Program-made: the position numbers and the translations under genes
Notes under the pieces: generated by a model
Told to the model about the DNA's origin: nothing
Seen by the model: only the letters and a program-made list of their open reading frames with translations
Database searches by the model: none
Assembly: GCA_000597885.1 (NCBI GenBank)
Contig: CP004371.1
Coordinates: forward strand, 5,472,001-5,536,000
Source: Flammeovirgaceae bacterium 311
GTDB lineage: Bacteria > Bacteroidota > Bacteroidia > Cytophagales > Cyclobacteriaceae
Direction of reading: 5' to 3'
Length of the DNA: 64,000 nt
In this document: piece by piece, positions 55,301 through 64,000 of the stretch
Numbering within the stretch: the first letter of the stretch is position 1
Layout: each line of letters starts with the position of its first letter

Positions 55301-58300
55301 ATACCCTGGTGCCCAACCTGGAGAAGCTTAAAAAGCTGGAAGATAATGAGGTGAAAAAGCTGGAGCTTCAGTATTCCATTGAGCTCTGGAAACAGATGCT
55401 GGCCAGGAACAGGGAAAAGATAGCCAAAATGACTCCTAAAGAAAATATTTCTTTTAGCGCAGGGGCTCCTTATTCCAATTCCAGTACCATTCAGAAAGAT
55501 ACCATTGAAACCTATGAGTATCGCATGTTTGTAGATGCCTCGCTGGCACCATACCTGAAAGTGGAAGCCAGTGGATCGGGTGTGGAAGCAGGGGTTTTTG
55601 GTAAGTTCCACTGGTCTAAAACCATTACCCAGGATACTACCAGAACATCTACCACTACTACCGGCTTTGTGTTTGACGACTCGGATGTTGGCGATTTCTT
55701 TAGTGTGGATATTGGAGAAGACAAGGCAAGTGGTACGCCAATGTTCCGGCTTTCGGCAGGAACCAGCAGCTGCCCGCATGAGCCGGGTACACAACCCAGG
55801 GATTCTGTGGCCATCGATACCAATACAGGTGCCATCTCTGACGTAGAGCCCATGGGCCAGGCTGCCTTTTATGCCAACCTGACGAACCTTAGCCAAAGCG
55901 AAGAAGGAAGAGAATATATGGTACGCGTAGTGCCAACCAGTAACCCTAATGGGGCAGTGGTGAAACTGGGCGGCCATGCCATCAGCTCTTCGCCTGCTGC
56001 TTTCTTCATAGCCCCTGGTGAAACCGTGCAAACGCTGCTTACGGTAGAACGGGGTCCGGTTGAAGCTAATTACGAAGGCCTGCAAATTACCATGTACCCT
56101 GACTGTGAAATGGCCATGTGGCGGGATGGAGGTGCCATGGCACAGGCTGATACCACGCTCATTAACGTTTATTTCAAATCTCAGTGTAGTGCAATTGCCC
56201 TTTATGCCCCTGGCGATAACTGGCTGGTGAACAAAAACAGCAATAACAAACTGCAGGTAATCCTTAGCGGTTACGACAGGAACAATGCTTTCCTGGAGAA
56301 GGTATTTATTCATTACCGGAAAATAAGTAGTGGTGGCCAGGTTCATGGCTGGCAAACTGCTGCAGAGATCAGTAAGAGCAGCCTGGTGGATAGTTACTAC
56401 GCTTATGAGTTTGATGTGAGTAGCCTGGAGGATGGGGAGTATGAACTAAGAGCTCAGACAGCCTGTAGCGAAGGCAATGGAACTGTACTATCTTCCATAC
56501 AGCGCGGCTATATTGACAGGGGATCACTGGCACCCTTTGGTATGCCAACACCTGCCGATGGATTCCTTAGAGAAGGACAGGAGATCAGCATTGCTTTTGA
56601 TAAAGCTATAGACTGTAATCTTTCAAGCTATGTGCCGGATATCACACTGGTGCGGGATGATACAGGAGAAACTATTCCCTTTACTGTTCAGTGTGCCTCC
56701 AACCTGAACAGGTTGATTCTGGTACCTAATGTGCCGCTGGCAACCCGTAGAGACTTAGACGGCATACTGCTAAGGGCTACTGTAAATGGCATACAGGATG
56801 ATAATGCCAACAGGCAGGTAAGGCCCGTAAGCTGGAGCTTTAAGGTAAACTCAAAGCCAGTATTCTGGGAGCCTAATCCGCTGCTGGTTTCTTACATGCA
56901 AGGCAGCCTTAAGGTGATTGAGCCAGTGCTGAAAAGTACCGCAACTACAAACAAAGTGTTTAGCATTGACTATTATCCAGCCTGGTTAAGCCCAAATGCA
57001 TTAAGCGGTGCTATCCTGCCAAACAACAGTTTTGTACTAACCTCAACAGTAGAGTCAGATCTGGCTCCGGGTGTTTACAAAGACTCTGTTGTAGCAGTGG
57101 TAGATGGCTTTGAAGAAGTACTGCCTGTTACCCTGGAAGTGCTGGCAGTGCCTGTTTCCTGGAAAGTGAATCCTGCTGCCTACAATTATTCCATGAACAT
57201 TGTAGCGCAGTTTAGCTTAAGTGATGCTAACGCTCCGCTTTCTGCAGATACGCGCGATGTTGTTGGTGCTTTTGTAAATGGTGTGGCACGGGGCGTAGCT
57301 AAAATACAGCACATACCCAGCCTTAACAAGTATGCAGCTTTTATTACAGTATACAGCAACGAGCCGCTGGCAAATAAAGAAGCGCTGACGTTCAGATTCT
57401 GGCGGGCACTTAAAGGCGAGGAGTATGGTGCAAAGGAAACTACACCATTTGTGATAGACGGTAGCCTGGGCACCGCCGCAGCTCCTTATATTTTGCATCC
57501 GGAAGGCAACTTCCAGGTGATTCCGCTCACGCAGGGCTGGAACTGGATATCCTTTAATGTGGTAAATTCGGATATGAGCCGTGAAAAGCTGTTCAGCAGC
57601 CTGTTGTCCAGTGGAAACCGGGTACACGTTAAAGATCAGAAAAACTTTGCAGAGTTTAGCCCTGGTTCAGGCTGGAGCGGCACCCTCAAAACCCTGGATA
57701 ATACAAGTGGTTATATGGTGCATCTTTCTGATAAACCTGATACTTTAAGGGCAGTGGGTACACCTGCTGTCATCAGTCCAATGTCGCTGGCAAGCGGCTG
57801 GAACTGGATTGGATATCCCAGGAGTACAAAAATGTCGCCGGATGAGGCTCTGGCTGGTTTAAGTGCAGGCCAGCAGGACCTGCTGAAGAGCCCAACTGCT
57901 TTTGCCAATTTCTATTCCAATGGTGGCGGTAGTGGCTACTGGCTGGGAGACCTCAGGGAAATGGAACCGGGTAAATCCTATAAACTCAAAGTATCGGCTT
58001 CTAAATCCTTCCAGTATCCCAATGGCAGAACGGCTACGGATGGATCTGGCTTTGAAGTAGCAGAGCATCGTTATGAGTATAATATGAGTGTAACTGCCCT
58101 GCTGCAGGTAAATGGAGGTGCTTTGCGGGATGATGGGTATACCGTAGCAGCCTTTGTAAATGGCAGCTGCCGGGGCTTTGCAAAACCAGAGTGGGTGGAG
58201 CAGCTCAAGGCCTACAGAATTTTCCTCACCATCCATGGCGATGCACTGGAGGTTGGTGTGCCTGTAGAATTTAGGGTTTACAATGCACATACAGCAAGCG

Positions 58301-58668
58301 AGCTTATAGCAGAAAGTAAAGCAGTAAATTTTGTTACCGACTTATTGGTAGGCAATACAGAGGCTCCGCATGTGCTTAGCTGGAATGAGGAGGGCTTTGC
58401 TAATGGATACAGGCTGGGACAAAACAAGCCTAATCCATTTACAGGCACTACCACCATTGACTACAGCATTCCCATAGATGAGCACGTAAGGCTACTGGTC
58501 TATAACAAATTCGGGGTGCTGGTAAAGGTACTGGTAGATAAAGAACAACAGGCTGGCAATTATCAGGTAACGCTCCAGCCCGTAGGCTTGGCGGCTGGTA
58601 TCTATCTGTATGTACTGGAAACTGAAAATTATGTAACAAGTAAAAAAATGATCCTGCTTAACCAATAG
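52342..58668 (+). CDS. 2,108-residue T9SS-exported multidomain surface protein
   Basis: Signal peptide with an unusually long N-terminal region (about 1-54, hydrophobic LLVRAALAAIVLLITTLTVQ). Domains in order: a beta domain (55-155); two fibronectin-III-like modules (about 155-365); a carboxypeptidase-regulatory-like module (GIIKGEVKSKAGAGVAGVVV, about 370-460) and a second of this type (VYTISGTIYMPGTAANRNCP, about 475-560). A unique middle (600-1,250) carries a duplicated PADTTY motif and a coiled segment NLEKLKKLEDNEVKKLELQY. Big_5/Ig-like domains (about 1,400-1,550) and further sandwiches follow. The C-terminal NKPNPFTGTTTIDYSI to SKKMILLNQ is a type A T9SS sorting domain. Probably a cell-surface adhesin or binder; ligand unknown. 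Confidence 0.85.
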   Translation: MKKPLQIKQAGNTPWSVPEAVLLFETLPLLKQRLLVRAALAAIVLLITTLTVQAQRVTPDIVSSVNSGTSDYSVTLSWQGLPSGVDCDNDRKMDFYSGCGTFNNCAFNVSDPHTTISSRGDWGTYEFVEGPGTGQRYAMRYHETSTFCHKWAWTLSHYATTTAIKQPTSVVATEEESYTYIELSWNKGSNIPDFYTVFVNNGYFPVPQIGTLYYRIYRDGGTTPYATVQADGNSMTWRDSNLQANETHTYAITTYTSNEKWGTHESAKVTVTGKTKTFALTASNAEYHNRVKLSWPDLSSIAQDIRIERLNPASNKYEELSIQNKNATFYNDYDGVPGYSYTYKLTPIHSTNTFETYTAQGSKRPNGIIKGEVKSKAGAGVAGVVVTASATFMENTTTISRTYRDTTDASGYYEIRDVYYYREADFKISPSKNNHAFSPDTLSRSISENAPTISGVNFTDTTVYTISGTIYMPGTAANRNCPLRGAEIWVNGRFTGVKTGADGTYMLPIEDEGVYTITPKYKHHAFAAVIGGTKSAQASRQLTIASDLSDIDFEDVQTDTLTIKLAGACNNQISESASFTISTVDNVGCYSLPIIVTANNDTSIVLPAQAYRVELQSTNPVNPNIKEYFRPMVIDLSARDTLTTIRKDSTIARIIPADTTYFANGTTRITPADTTYTVTTDTLKQDVVPRADFIYRSQISLTVHDLPQKVCVRVGNSIEDWYRMEQGDEYRVQIEVNNIFTFNGQTTVCKVDSGMVTIYDDVSDNGMVSLPIKDGFVYYTIKPGRPNIASGGTNGFRKLFQVQAKVGELLPYVAEPMYVMVTGNAPRTKTFVTKTPPLPLYVMHDPPGDLSYSFLEQGTSLTYNYKSAVEFGGSAGITADIYAGGKGFGFEVRAGIKVEFEAGRDNNSGTDFVTTISNEKRFSTSDNPIFTGVAGDVFVSAGINMQYALTDVLGYDSNNCSVLQDTALIWLPQDITTFVYTENHIRNTLVPNLEKLKKLEDNEVKKLELQYSIELWKQMLARNREKIAKMTPKENISFSAGAPYSNSSTIQKDTIETYEYRMFVDASLAPYLKVEASGSGVEAGVFGKFHWSKTITQDTTRTSTTTTGFVFDDSDVGDFFSVDIGEDKASGTPMFRLSAGTSSCPHEPGTQPRDSVAIDTNTGAISDVEPMGQAAFYANLTNLSQSEEGREYMVRVVPTSNPNGAVVKLGGHAISSSPAAFFIAPGETVQTLLTVERGPVEANYEGLQITMYPDCEMAMWRDGGAMAQADTTLINVYFKSQCSAIALYAPGDNWLVNKNSNNKLQVILSGYDRNNAFLEKVFIHYRKISSGGQVHGWQTAAEISKSSLVDSYYAYEFDVSSLEDGEYELRAQTACSEGNGTVLSSIQRGYIDRGSLAPFGMPTPADGFLREGQEISIAFDKAIDCNLSSYVPDITLVRDDTGETIPFTVQCASNLNRLILVPNVPLATRRDLDGILLRATVNGIQDDNANRQVRPVSWSFKVNSKPVFWEPNPLLVSYMQGSLKVIEPVLKSTATTNKVFSIDYYPAWLSPNALSGAILPNNSFVLTSTVESDLAPGVYKDSVVAVVDGFEEVLPVTLEVLAVPVSWKVNPAAYNYSMNIVAQFSLSDANAPLSADTRDVVGAFVNGVARGVAKIQHIPSLNKYAAFITVYSNEPLANKEALTFRFWRALKGEEYGAKETTPFVIDGSLGTAAAPYILHPEGNFQVIPLTQGWNWISFNVVNSDMSREKLFSSLLSSGNRVHVKDQKNFAEFSPGSGWSGTLKTLDNTSGYMVHLSDKPDTLRAVGTPAVISPMSLASGWNWIGYPRSTKMSPDEALAGLSAGQQDLLKSPTAFANFYSNGGGSGYWLGDLREMEPGKSYKLKVSASKSFQYPNGRTATDGSGFEVAEHRYEYNMSVTALLQVNGGALRDDGYTVAAFVNGSCRGFAKPEWVEQLKAYRIFLTIHGDALEVGVPVEFRVYNAHTASELIAESKAVNFVTDLLVGNTEAPHVLSWNEEGFANGYRLGQNKPNPFTGTTTIDYSIPIDEHVRLLVYNKFGVLVKVLVDKEQQAGNYQVTLQPVGLAAGIYLYVLETENYVTSKKMILLNQ

Positions 58669-58731
58669 AGCAGCAGGGTTATCAGCAAAACAAGATTCAC
58701 CCCGAATTTTGAGAAGCTGCGTTTTCTAATT

Positions 58732-58769
58732 AAAAACGGCCTCTGGAGAACTCCAGAGGCCGTTTTTTT
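58732..58769. terminator. Bidirectional rho-independent terminator
   Basis: CGGCCTCTGGAG, loop AA, CTCCAGAGGCCG with A-run before and T-run after. It can stop transcription from the giant gene (plus) and the sugar dehydrogenase gene (minus, ending at 58,967). Confidence 0.92.
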
Positions 58770-58966
58770 CTTTTTAACCCCTTTTCAAAGGCGACCGGCA
58801 GTTTGAAAAGCGGGAGGTAAAAACAGGCTTGTCTGATGGAATCAATATCCAGATTTCCGAAAGCCTCACAGTAAATGAAAAGATCAGGAAGAAATAGCAG
58901 TGAGCCCTTGATGCACATACCTGTATCGCATCAAAGGCTCAGCAGATCGATATAACCTGTAACAGC

Positions 58967-60115
58967 CTATTTGATCGGCTTCAGTCTTAAAATTTTTCCA
59001 TCAGACTGATCAGTCAGCACCCAGATGGAACCATCAGGAGCCTGCTCCACATCGCGTGTGCGCACAGCCAGGGGGATGCGTTCTACTTCTTCTGCCTGCT
59101 CGCCATTTACCTCTACCCGCACAATACCGGTGCTGGTGAGTCCGCCAATGAGCATACTACCCTGCCACCCGCGGTATAGGGTGCCGGTATAAAAGATCAT
59201 GCCGGAAGGAGAGATGGTGGGCGTCCATTGAATAACCGACTGGGCAAATTCAGGCCGGGTAGGCGGATTTGGTATTTTGGAGCCATCGTAGTTGTCTCCC
59301 CAGCTTACCACGGGCCATCCGTAATTTCGTCCTGCTACCGGCTGGTTCAGCTCATCGCCGCCCATGGGTCCCATTTCTGCTACCCACAGTAAATTGGTGG
59401 CCGGGTCAAAGGCGGCGCTTTCTATGTTCCGGTGTCCGTACGACCAGATCTCTTCCCTTGCATCTGCCTGCCCCACAAATGGGTTATCACTGGGAACGCT
59501 GCCATCGCGGTTAATGCGCACAATGGTACCCAGGTGGTTGGAAAGATCCTGGGCCGGGTCAAATTTAAACCGATCTGCCATGGTAAATATGATGTGGCCT
59601 TCGGTTGTAAATAAAATGCGTCCGCCGAAATGGTTAGGACCATCTACTTTAGGTTCCTGCCGAAAGATAACCGTAAAGTCTTTGAGCTCATTGCCTTCCA
59701 GCCTGCCGCGGCCCAGGGCAGACGAGGCTGTATTGCCCTCTCCTGGTTCGGCATAGGACAGGTACACATAGCTGTTCTGCGCAAAATTGGGATCAAGGGC
59801 CACATCTAAAAGACCGCCCTGCCCTTTTGCAAATACTTTTGGAACGCCCTTCAGGGGCTTGGATAGTTTATGGCTGGCATCCAGTATTCTTAAATTTCCA
59901 CTACGTTCGGTTACCAGCAGCCTGTTGTCGGGCAGAAAGGCCATGCCCCAGGGGTGTTTCAGGTTGCCGGCAATTTCTTCAATTTCAATGGAGCCGGCCC
60001 TGGTTTCTACTGTGGGTTTTTGGGAATAAGCCGGCAGGGCAATCAATAAGAGCAGCAGTAGGCTCATCATGAGGTGTATCACCTGTGATGATAGTTTTTT
60101 TGCAGTTGTTTCCAT
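58967..60115 (-). CDS. Soluble PQQ-type sugar dehydrogenase (GSDH/Asd family)
   Basis: 382 residues with signal peptide about 1-31 (LLLLLLIALPAYSQ). The six-bladed propeller signature is clear: LKHPWGMAFLPDNRLLVTER, FAKGQGGLLDVALDPNFAQN, SYVYLSYAEPGEG, FGGRILFTTEGHIIFTMADR, GHRNIESAAFDPATNLLWVA, EMGPMGGDELN. The His, Arg and Gly residues binding PQQ and calcium are within these blocks. Oxidises aldoses in the periplasm, passing electrons to the respiratory chain. A possible -7 box TAGGTTTG lies at 60,140-60,147 (minus). Confidence 0.9.
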   Translation of the reverse strand: METTAKKLSSQVIHLMMSLLLLLLIALPAYSQKPTVETRAGSIEIEEIAGNLKHPWGMAFLPDNRLLVTERSGNLRILDASHKLSKPLKGVPKVFAKGQGGLLDVALDPNFAQNSYVYLSYAEPGEGNTASSALGRGRLEGNELKDFTVIFRQEPKVDGPNHFGGRILFTTEGHIIFTMADRFKFDPAQDLSNHLGTIVRINRDGSVPSDNPFVGQADAREEIWSYGHRNIESAAFDPATNLLWVAEMGPMGGDELNQPVAGRNYGWPVVSWGDNYDGSKIPNPPTRPEFAQSVIQWTPTISPSGMIFYTGTLYRGWQGSMLIGGLTSTGIVRVEVNGEQAEEVERIPLAVRTRDVEQAPDGSIWVLTDQSDGKILRLKPIK

Positions 60116-60353
60116 AGTTCATGATTAACAGTTTACAAGCAAACCTACCTGTTGGCAGGCTTTACTTTGTATGTTAACCCTGCACAAAGGCTGATGTTCG
60201 GAATAGCATAGACTGGCTGGTCTGCCATTAATCAAAACCAGTGGTTTCTTAGCTGCTCAGGCCCTTTATAAATAATAAGGATCTTCAAAAATAATCTTCA
60301 TGATGGCCATGGCATAGGTGTATGATACTGCTCATGGCTACACCAGCCAGGGC

Positions 60354-60392
60354 AAAAAAAAAGCAGGAGACAATGTGATGATTGTCTCCTGC
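60354..60392 (-). terminator. Rho-independent terminator of the M36 protease gene
   Basis: On the minus strand GCAGGAGACAAT, loop of six, ATTGTCTCCTGC, then a run of nine T (the A-run 60,354-60,362 on plus). It follows the stop codon by about 25 bp. Confidence 0.92.
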
Positions 60393-60417
60393 TCCATTTT
60401 AAGATTTCGGCTGGGCC

Positions 60418-63400
60418 TTATCTTGCAAGCATGATGCGAACAAACTTAGCCTCTTTATCCGTAACCAGGCGGCCATAGTAAACGCCATCCGGCAGGTTGC
60501 CTCTGTTCAACTCAACAGCATGTACTTCTCCGGCTTTGCTGGTTCCTTTGGCCAGTACGCTGATCAGTATACCATCTCTGTTGCGCAGCTCAAGCTGGTA
60601 ATTGCCACCTTCTTCCATGGTGAATTCAATGGTACCGGTGCTGCTGAATGGATTTGGAACTGCCACCAGGCTAATGCCTTCAGCTGCAGTGCTCTCTTCG
60701 AATGCAACAGCTGCAGTTGTGCCACAGCTGCCAAGTACATCGCCATGAGAAAGGTGGTCTGCTATTGCTTTAGGATTTAAGCACAGGTCCACCAGACCTT
60801 TGTGACAAATCATTACCATGTTGTTTTTATTGCCACAGCGAACATCAATTACATTGATGGTAACAGAAGCAGTACGGGTACATGCTGCATCGTTAACGGC
60901 TGTTACAGTGAAGGTATAAGTGCCTTCAGTGGTTGGTGTAAACACCGGGTTTTTAACAGTGGTGCTGCTTAATCCCTGTGCCGGAGACCAGCTGTAGACA
61001 AATGTAGGATCGCCGATAGCAGTTAACCTTACGCTCTGCGGGCCATATCCTAAGTAGATTGTTTTGGCATCACCGCCTGTAAATACTGTAGAAGCAGGCG
61101 TTACAGTGATTTCAGGAGCATCGCAGGCAAAAACCGGAGGCAGGTCAAATGCCTGATCCTGGTCGAATCTGCTTGTGTTTAAGCCCTGGCTCGCACTGTA
61201 GCCCAGGCCTCTTTTTGCAAACGCTCTCCAGATCAGCTCCTGGTTGGCGCCACCGTAGTTCAGCTGGTCTGCCAGCAAGATAGCGTCACGGCCGTTCACA
61301 AAGCCTGGTCTGCACTGCTGCATTTTAAGTCCGTCAATCACCAGCTGCATGGCCATGTTATTGCCGCCTTTTCCATTGTACAAGTCTGCATCAAAACCAT
61401 ACTGGCCGATGAGATCCCAGGTCATGTCCCAAAGCATGGTAGCCCATACAAAGCCAACACCATGAGGCTGTGAAATGGCCGGATCGTTTGTGGCAGCATA
61501 GGTAAAGCTGTTTACCGAAAAGTCGGTAGAGTAAGGAGCAGGTCTGATACCACTGCCGGTAGTTGGCTGGCCCTGCGCATAGGTGCCAATGCCTCTTACT
61601 TTTTCAGGTGTGTCACCAGGCTTCATGGTCATCATCAGGCCAAACCAGTCGCTCCAGCCTTCGCCCATCTGCTCGGCATTGCCAAGACAGTTTGCTACGG
61701 CAGGGCCACCAGTAAGGCGGTTAGAGATGCCATGGCCGTACTCGTGGGTGATGATTCCGTTGTCGAAGTCGCCATCAATTTCTGGCTTGCCATCATCTTT
61801 AAGGGCTACGGTTACTTCTACACCCGCATCAAGTTGTTCCCTGATCAGGGCACCGCCGCTTTGGCCTATCATTACAGCAGGGATGGTGATTTCAGTGGTT
61901 GGTGTACCGCCCATTGCAATCGGATCGCCGGGAGCATTGTTAATGACCACTACCCCAATGGCACCGACTGCCTGGGCATTTTGCACTTTTTGTGTGAAAT
62001 TACAGCTACCTCTGTAAACCACAGCAATGTTGCCTGCAATGGCTGCTGCATTGGTAAAGGCTTCGCAGCCTTCGTTCGGCTGGGCAGTAGCATCTGTTGC
62101 TACTACCAGCTTGCCAATTAAAGGAGTGGTGGAAAGCTGTGCGCCCCAGGCTGCCTGAGTGGCAGTATAAGCGCCGACTACTACAGTTGGAGATACAACA
62201 GTGACCATTTCAGGGTCGGCCGGGCTGCTCCACAGGTACATTTGCATTCTTGGAGCAAATCCATCCACATTAGTAGAGAAGTTGGCGTTGTTACGGGTAG
62301 CAGGAATGTTTCTGCTGTCCTGTGCTTCGGCTAAAACAGGATCACTCTGGCTGCCGCCTCTGCCGTAGTTGTTAAGCTGAAAGTTACCACTTAGTTCATC
62401 AAAGCCATACTGGTACCACACGTCATGAATCACGTTGTTCCAGTAAAAAAGGTTGGTGATGGCGGCATCTCTGTAGGTTACAGGTTGCTTGCTGAAGTCA
62501 GCCTGAAAATCGAAGGTGTAGTTGGAGCCGCCATCGGGGCTGTAATTTTGGGAAAAGCTGTTGTTGTTGTTAGGATCTTCGTAAGCATACACATTATAGC
62601 CGCGTGTTCTGGTTTCTGTATGCCAGCCGGCCGGAGATGCTGTAGCATTTGCTGCTGAAGTGTTTACAAAAGCGCGGGGGCCATGGCTGGGGCTTTCGTG
62701 AGGCATGGGAAATACACCATAACCATTGGTAGCTGCCGCAGTGGTAGCTGCCGCAGTGGTAGCTGCCGCAGTGGTAGTATAGGTTTTTGCATTGGCTACA
62801 TATGGCGACATTTTAGTATGGCTGTGATTGTCATGAAGAGCAACACCACCGGGTCCGTCGTTATCGAACTGGCAGTGCACTACCATGTTATCTTTGTCCA
62901 GTACTGTGCCGGTGTTAGCGTCCAGGCGTATGTTCCACCAGTTCAGGGCGTCCAGCTCATAGATAGATACTTCCCAGGCCAGGCGCAGGCTGCCATCTTC
63001 CATGGGCTGGTATACCAGTCTGGCAGTGATGGGCTCCAGGGAGATGCCTCCTGTGCTAAAGGTTACCTCCTGCTTTTTAGTATTACCCTTTTCTTTTACA
63101 GAAAGAGGCTCGGTGATGGAAGTGTTCAGGTGCCTGGCTGCGGCGGCTACCGCCTCTTCAGCGCTAAGGCCTGCTTTATTTCCCTTTACTTTTTTGCCTA
63201 CTTCTTTGTGGAAGCGGTTGCCCATCTGCACAACCTTGCCTTCTTTGGTTATGCTGATGTTGGTAATGGCACCGTGAATCTCGATGCCCTGGTGCAGTTG
63301 CTTGAGGTAAAGGTGCTTAACCCCGTTACGCTTAGATTCGGTCTCGCTGCTTAATTCCAGGTCAGCAACGTCCTCATCTGTTAGCTCAAGCTTCTGCTGG

Positions 63401-63543
63401 TTCTTTTTGATATGGTCACGGGCAGCCTGTGGAATCTCCTTTTTCTTAGGGTTACCCTGGCCCTGGCTAAAGGCGGACTGTTGCACCAGTAAAAAGACAA
63501 CAACCAGGAACAGTTGTGTCAGAAACGGTAAATTTTTTTTCAT
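60418..63543 (-). CDS. M36 fungalysin-type metalloprotease with PA and T9SS domains
   Basis: 1,041 residues with signal peptide about 1-26. N-terminal FTP inhibitory propeptide (KLELTDEDVADLELSSETES; LYLKQLHQGIEIHGAITNIS). Catalytic M36 domain: FYWNNVIHDVWYQYGFDELS, ITHEYGHGISNRLTGG (His600, Glu601, His604) and NAEQMGEGWSDWFGLMM (third ligand Glu). A PA domain is inserted within it (EGCEAFTNAAAIAGNIAVVY, RGSCNFTQKVQNAQAVGAIG). A PKD-like domain (ITVTPASTVFTGGDAKTIYL) follows, then a T9SS sorting domain (VAVPNPFSSTGTIEFTMEEG to KFVRIMLAR). A 15-bp triplicated stretch encodes Ala/Thr repeats at 62,728-62,772. Secreted protein-degrading enzyme. Confidence 0.95.
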   Translation of the reverse strand: MKKNLPFLTQLFLVVVFLLVQQSAFSQGQGNPKKKEIPQAARDHIKKNQQKLELTDEDVADLELSSETESKRNGVKHLYLKQLHQGIEIHGAITNISITKEGKVVQMGNRFHKEVGKKVKGNKAGLSAEEAVAAAARHLNTSITEPLSVKEKGNTKKQEVTFSTGGISLEPITARLVYQPMEDGSLRLAWEVSIYELDALNWWNIRLDANTGTVLDKDNMVVHCQFDNDGPGGVALHDNHSHTKMSPYVANAKTYTTTAAATTAAATTAAATNGYGVFPMPHESPSHGPRAFVNTSAANATASPAGWHTETRTRGYNVYAYEDPNNNNSFSQNYSPDGGSNYTFDFQADFSKQPVTYRDAAITNLFYWNNVIHDVWYQYGFDELSGNFQLNNYGRGGSQSDPVLAEAQDSRNIPATRNNANFSTNVDGFAPRMQMYLWSSPADPEMVTVVSPTVVVGAYTATQAAWGAQLSTTPLIGKLVVATDATAQPNEGCEAFTNAAAIAGNIAVVYRGSCNFTQKVQNAQAVGAIGVVVINNAPGDPIAMGGTPTTEITIPAVMIGQSGGALIREQLDAGVEVTVALKDDGKPEIDGDFDNGIITHEYGHGISNRLTGGPAVANCLGNAEQMGEGWSDWFGLMMTMKPGDTPEKVRGIGTYAQGQPTTGSGIRPAPYSTDFSVNSFTYAATNDPAISQPHGVGFVWATMLWDMTWDLIGQYGFDADLYNGKGGNNMAMQLVIDGLKMQQCRPGFVNGRDAILLADQLNYGGANQELIWRAFAKRGLGYSASQGLNTSRFDQDQAFDLPPVFACDAPEITVTPASTVFTGGDAKTIYLGYGPQSVRLTAIGDPTFVYSWSPAQGLSSTTVKNPVFTPTTEGTYTFTVTAVNDAACTRTASVTINVIDVRCGNKNNMVMICHKGLVDLCLNPKAIADHLSHGDVLGSCGTTAAVAFEESTAAEGISLVAVPNPFSSTGTIEFTMEEGGNYQLELRNRDGILISVLAKGTSKAGEVHAVELNRGNLPDGVYYGRLVTDKEAKFVRIMLAR

Positions 63544-64000
63544 GTGAGAAATTAAAGAATAGTAAATAATGACAATCCTAAATTAGCTGTTCCTGTAAAT
63601 TAATTGTTAATAATGTGGAATTTATTACATACCCCTTTAATAGAAATAAATTAATATCCGCTAGTGCTTTGTAATTTTAATCTATTTTTAACTGAATTTT
63701 AATAATGGCCTATTGTGCAGTAAATCAATGTATTATGGATTATTTTGTAGTTATATGGGGATGGTGGTAAAATGTTGGTAATTGGATAAAAATAAGATTT
63801 AATTCTGTAAATATCCTGAAATCATTACATAAATATCGAATATGGGAAGAGGGGAGGCTTGTAAATGTTTGCAGTATAAATCACAGAGAGGGGTAGGTAT
63901 TTCTATTAGCAACATGCGACATCTCTCTGTTGCTGTTGTTAGCTACGTGAGGGAGGTGATAAAGTGGGAAGAGCTGACCAGTAGCTTTACATTCTTTAAA
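63544..64000. other. AT-rich upstream region of the M36 gene
   Basis: No gene seen to the window end. Minus-strand TAATTTAG (63,578-63,585) is close to the TAnnTTTG -7 box, about 40 bp before the start codon; its -33 partner was not found. Confidence 0.35.

Noticed and set aside
54904-56355. 483-codon minus-strand open frame
   Set aside because: Lies wholly opposite the giant T9SS gene, has no signal or domain, and follows from the plus-strand codon pattern.
62728-62772. Possible CRISPR-like repeats
   Set aside because: Three adjoining 15-bp units without spacers inside a protease gene; no array or cas gene anywhere in the window.
1-64000. tRNA, rRNA or riboswitch genes
   Set aside because: None of the conserved arms or motifs was recognised by reading; a covariance search would be decisive.

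Overview
The window reads as the chromosome of a member of the Bacteroidota, most likely the order Cytophagales. Evidence: C-terminal type IX secretion (T9SS) sorting domains on two very large secreted proteins; a hybrid two-component regulator fusing TPRs, kinase, receiver and AraC domain; a DUF5916 barrel protein; many short-lipobox lipoproteins; start sites without clear Shine-Dalgarno sequences; and one good Bacteroidota-type promoter (TTTG-N19-TAGCTTTG). No rRNA or tRNA gene, CRISPR array or replication origin was seen.

The left half (1-32.4 kb) is an accessory region. Mostly minus-strand, mostly single-gene units follow each other without operon logic: two zinc-free medium-chain dehydrogenases, an EreA/TIKI-like hydrolase, a methyltransferase, DUF1330, cupin, GrpB, VOC and SRPBCC proteins, lipoproteins, a GT-C-type membrane protein and a penicillin acylase. 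Three carbohydrate genes sit among them (GH10 xylanase, GH30 hydrolase, beta-helix/malectin protein). The units are separated by 100-800 bp spacers carrying several repeat families, by remnants of IS1, IS66 and IS4-type transposases, and by debris of older genes (alpha/beta hydrolase, PAP2 phosphatase, a small membrane protein). A defence-like cluster lies at 23.7-28.1 kb: UPF0175/DUF3368 pair, Mrr-type endonuclease, an AT-rich protein with a C-terminal HEPN-type RxxxxH motif, and a DUF433/DUF5615 pair.

The most unusual structure is a family of about 130-150 bp intergenic repeats, most copies carrying the hairpin CTAACATACCATTTGTTAG or a variant. Three members abut the 3' end of a SNF2 helicase gene or truncated copies of that end: the intact gene stops at 32,445, and two decayed 250-315 bp copies lie at 27.2 and 28.3 kb. 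This looks like repeated insertion or duplication at one site at the end of the SNF2 gene.

The right half (32.4-64 kb) is ordinary, compact chromosome: SNF2 helicase; a Crp/Fnr regulator followed by YceI, pirin, ring-cleaving dioxygenase and FMN reductase genes, a plausible electrophile/quinone stress group; a DUF5916 outer-membrane protein; the pentose-phosphate genes rpiB, zwf and pgl; a small secreted protein; the hybrid two-component regulator followed by a 2,108-residue T9SS-exported surface protein with two 21-bp-spaced direct repeats upstream; a soluble PQQ-type sugar dehydrogenase; and an M36 fungalysin-type metalloprotease with a T9SS domain. Clear hairpin terminators follow several of these genes.
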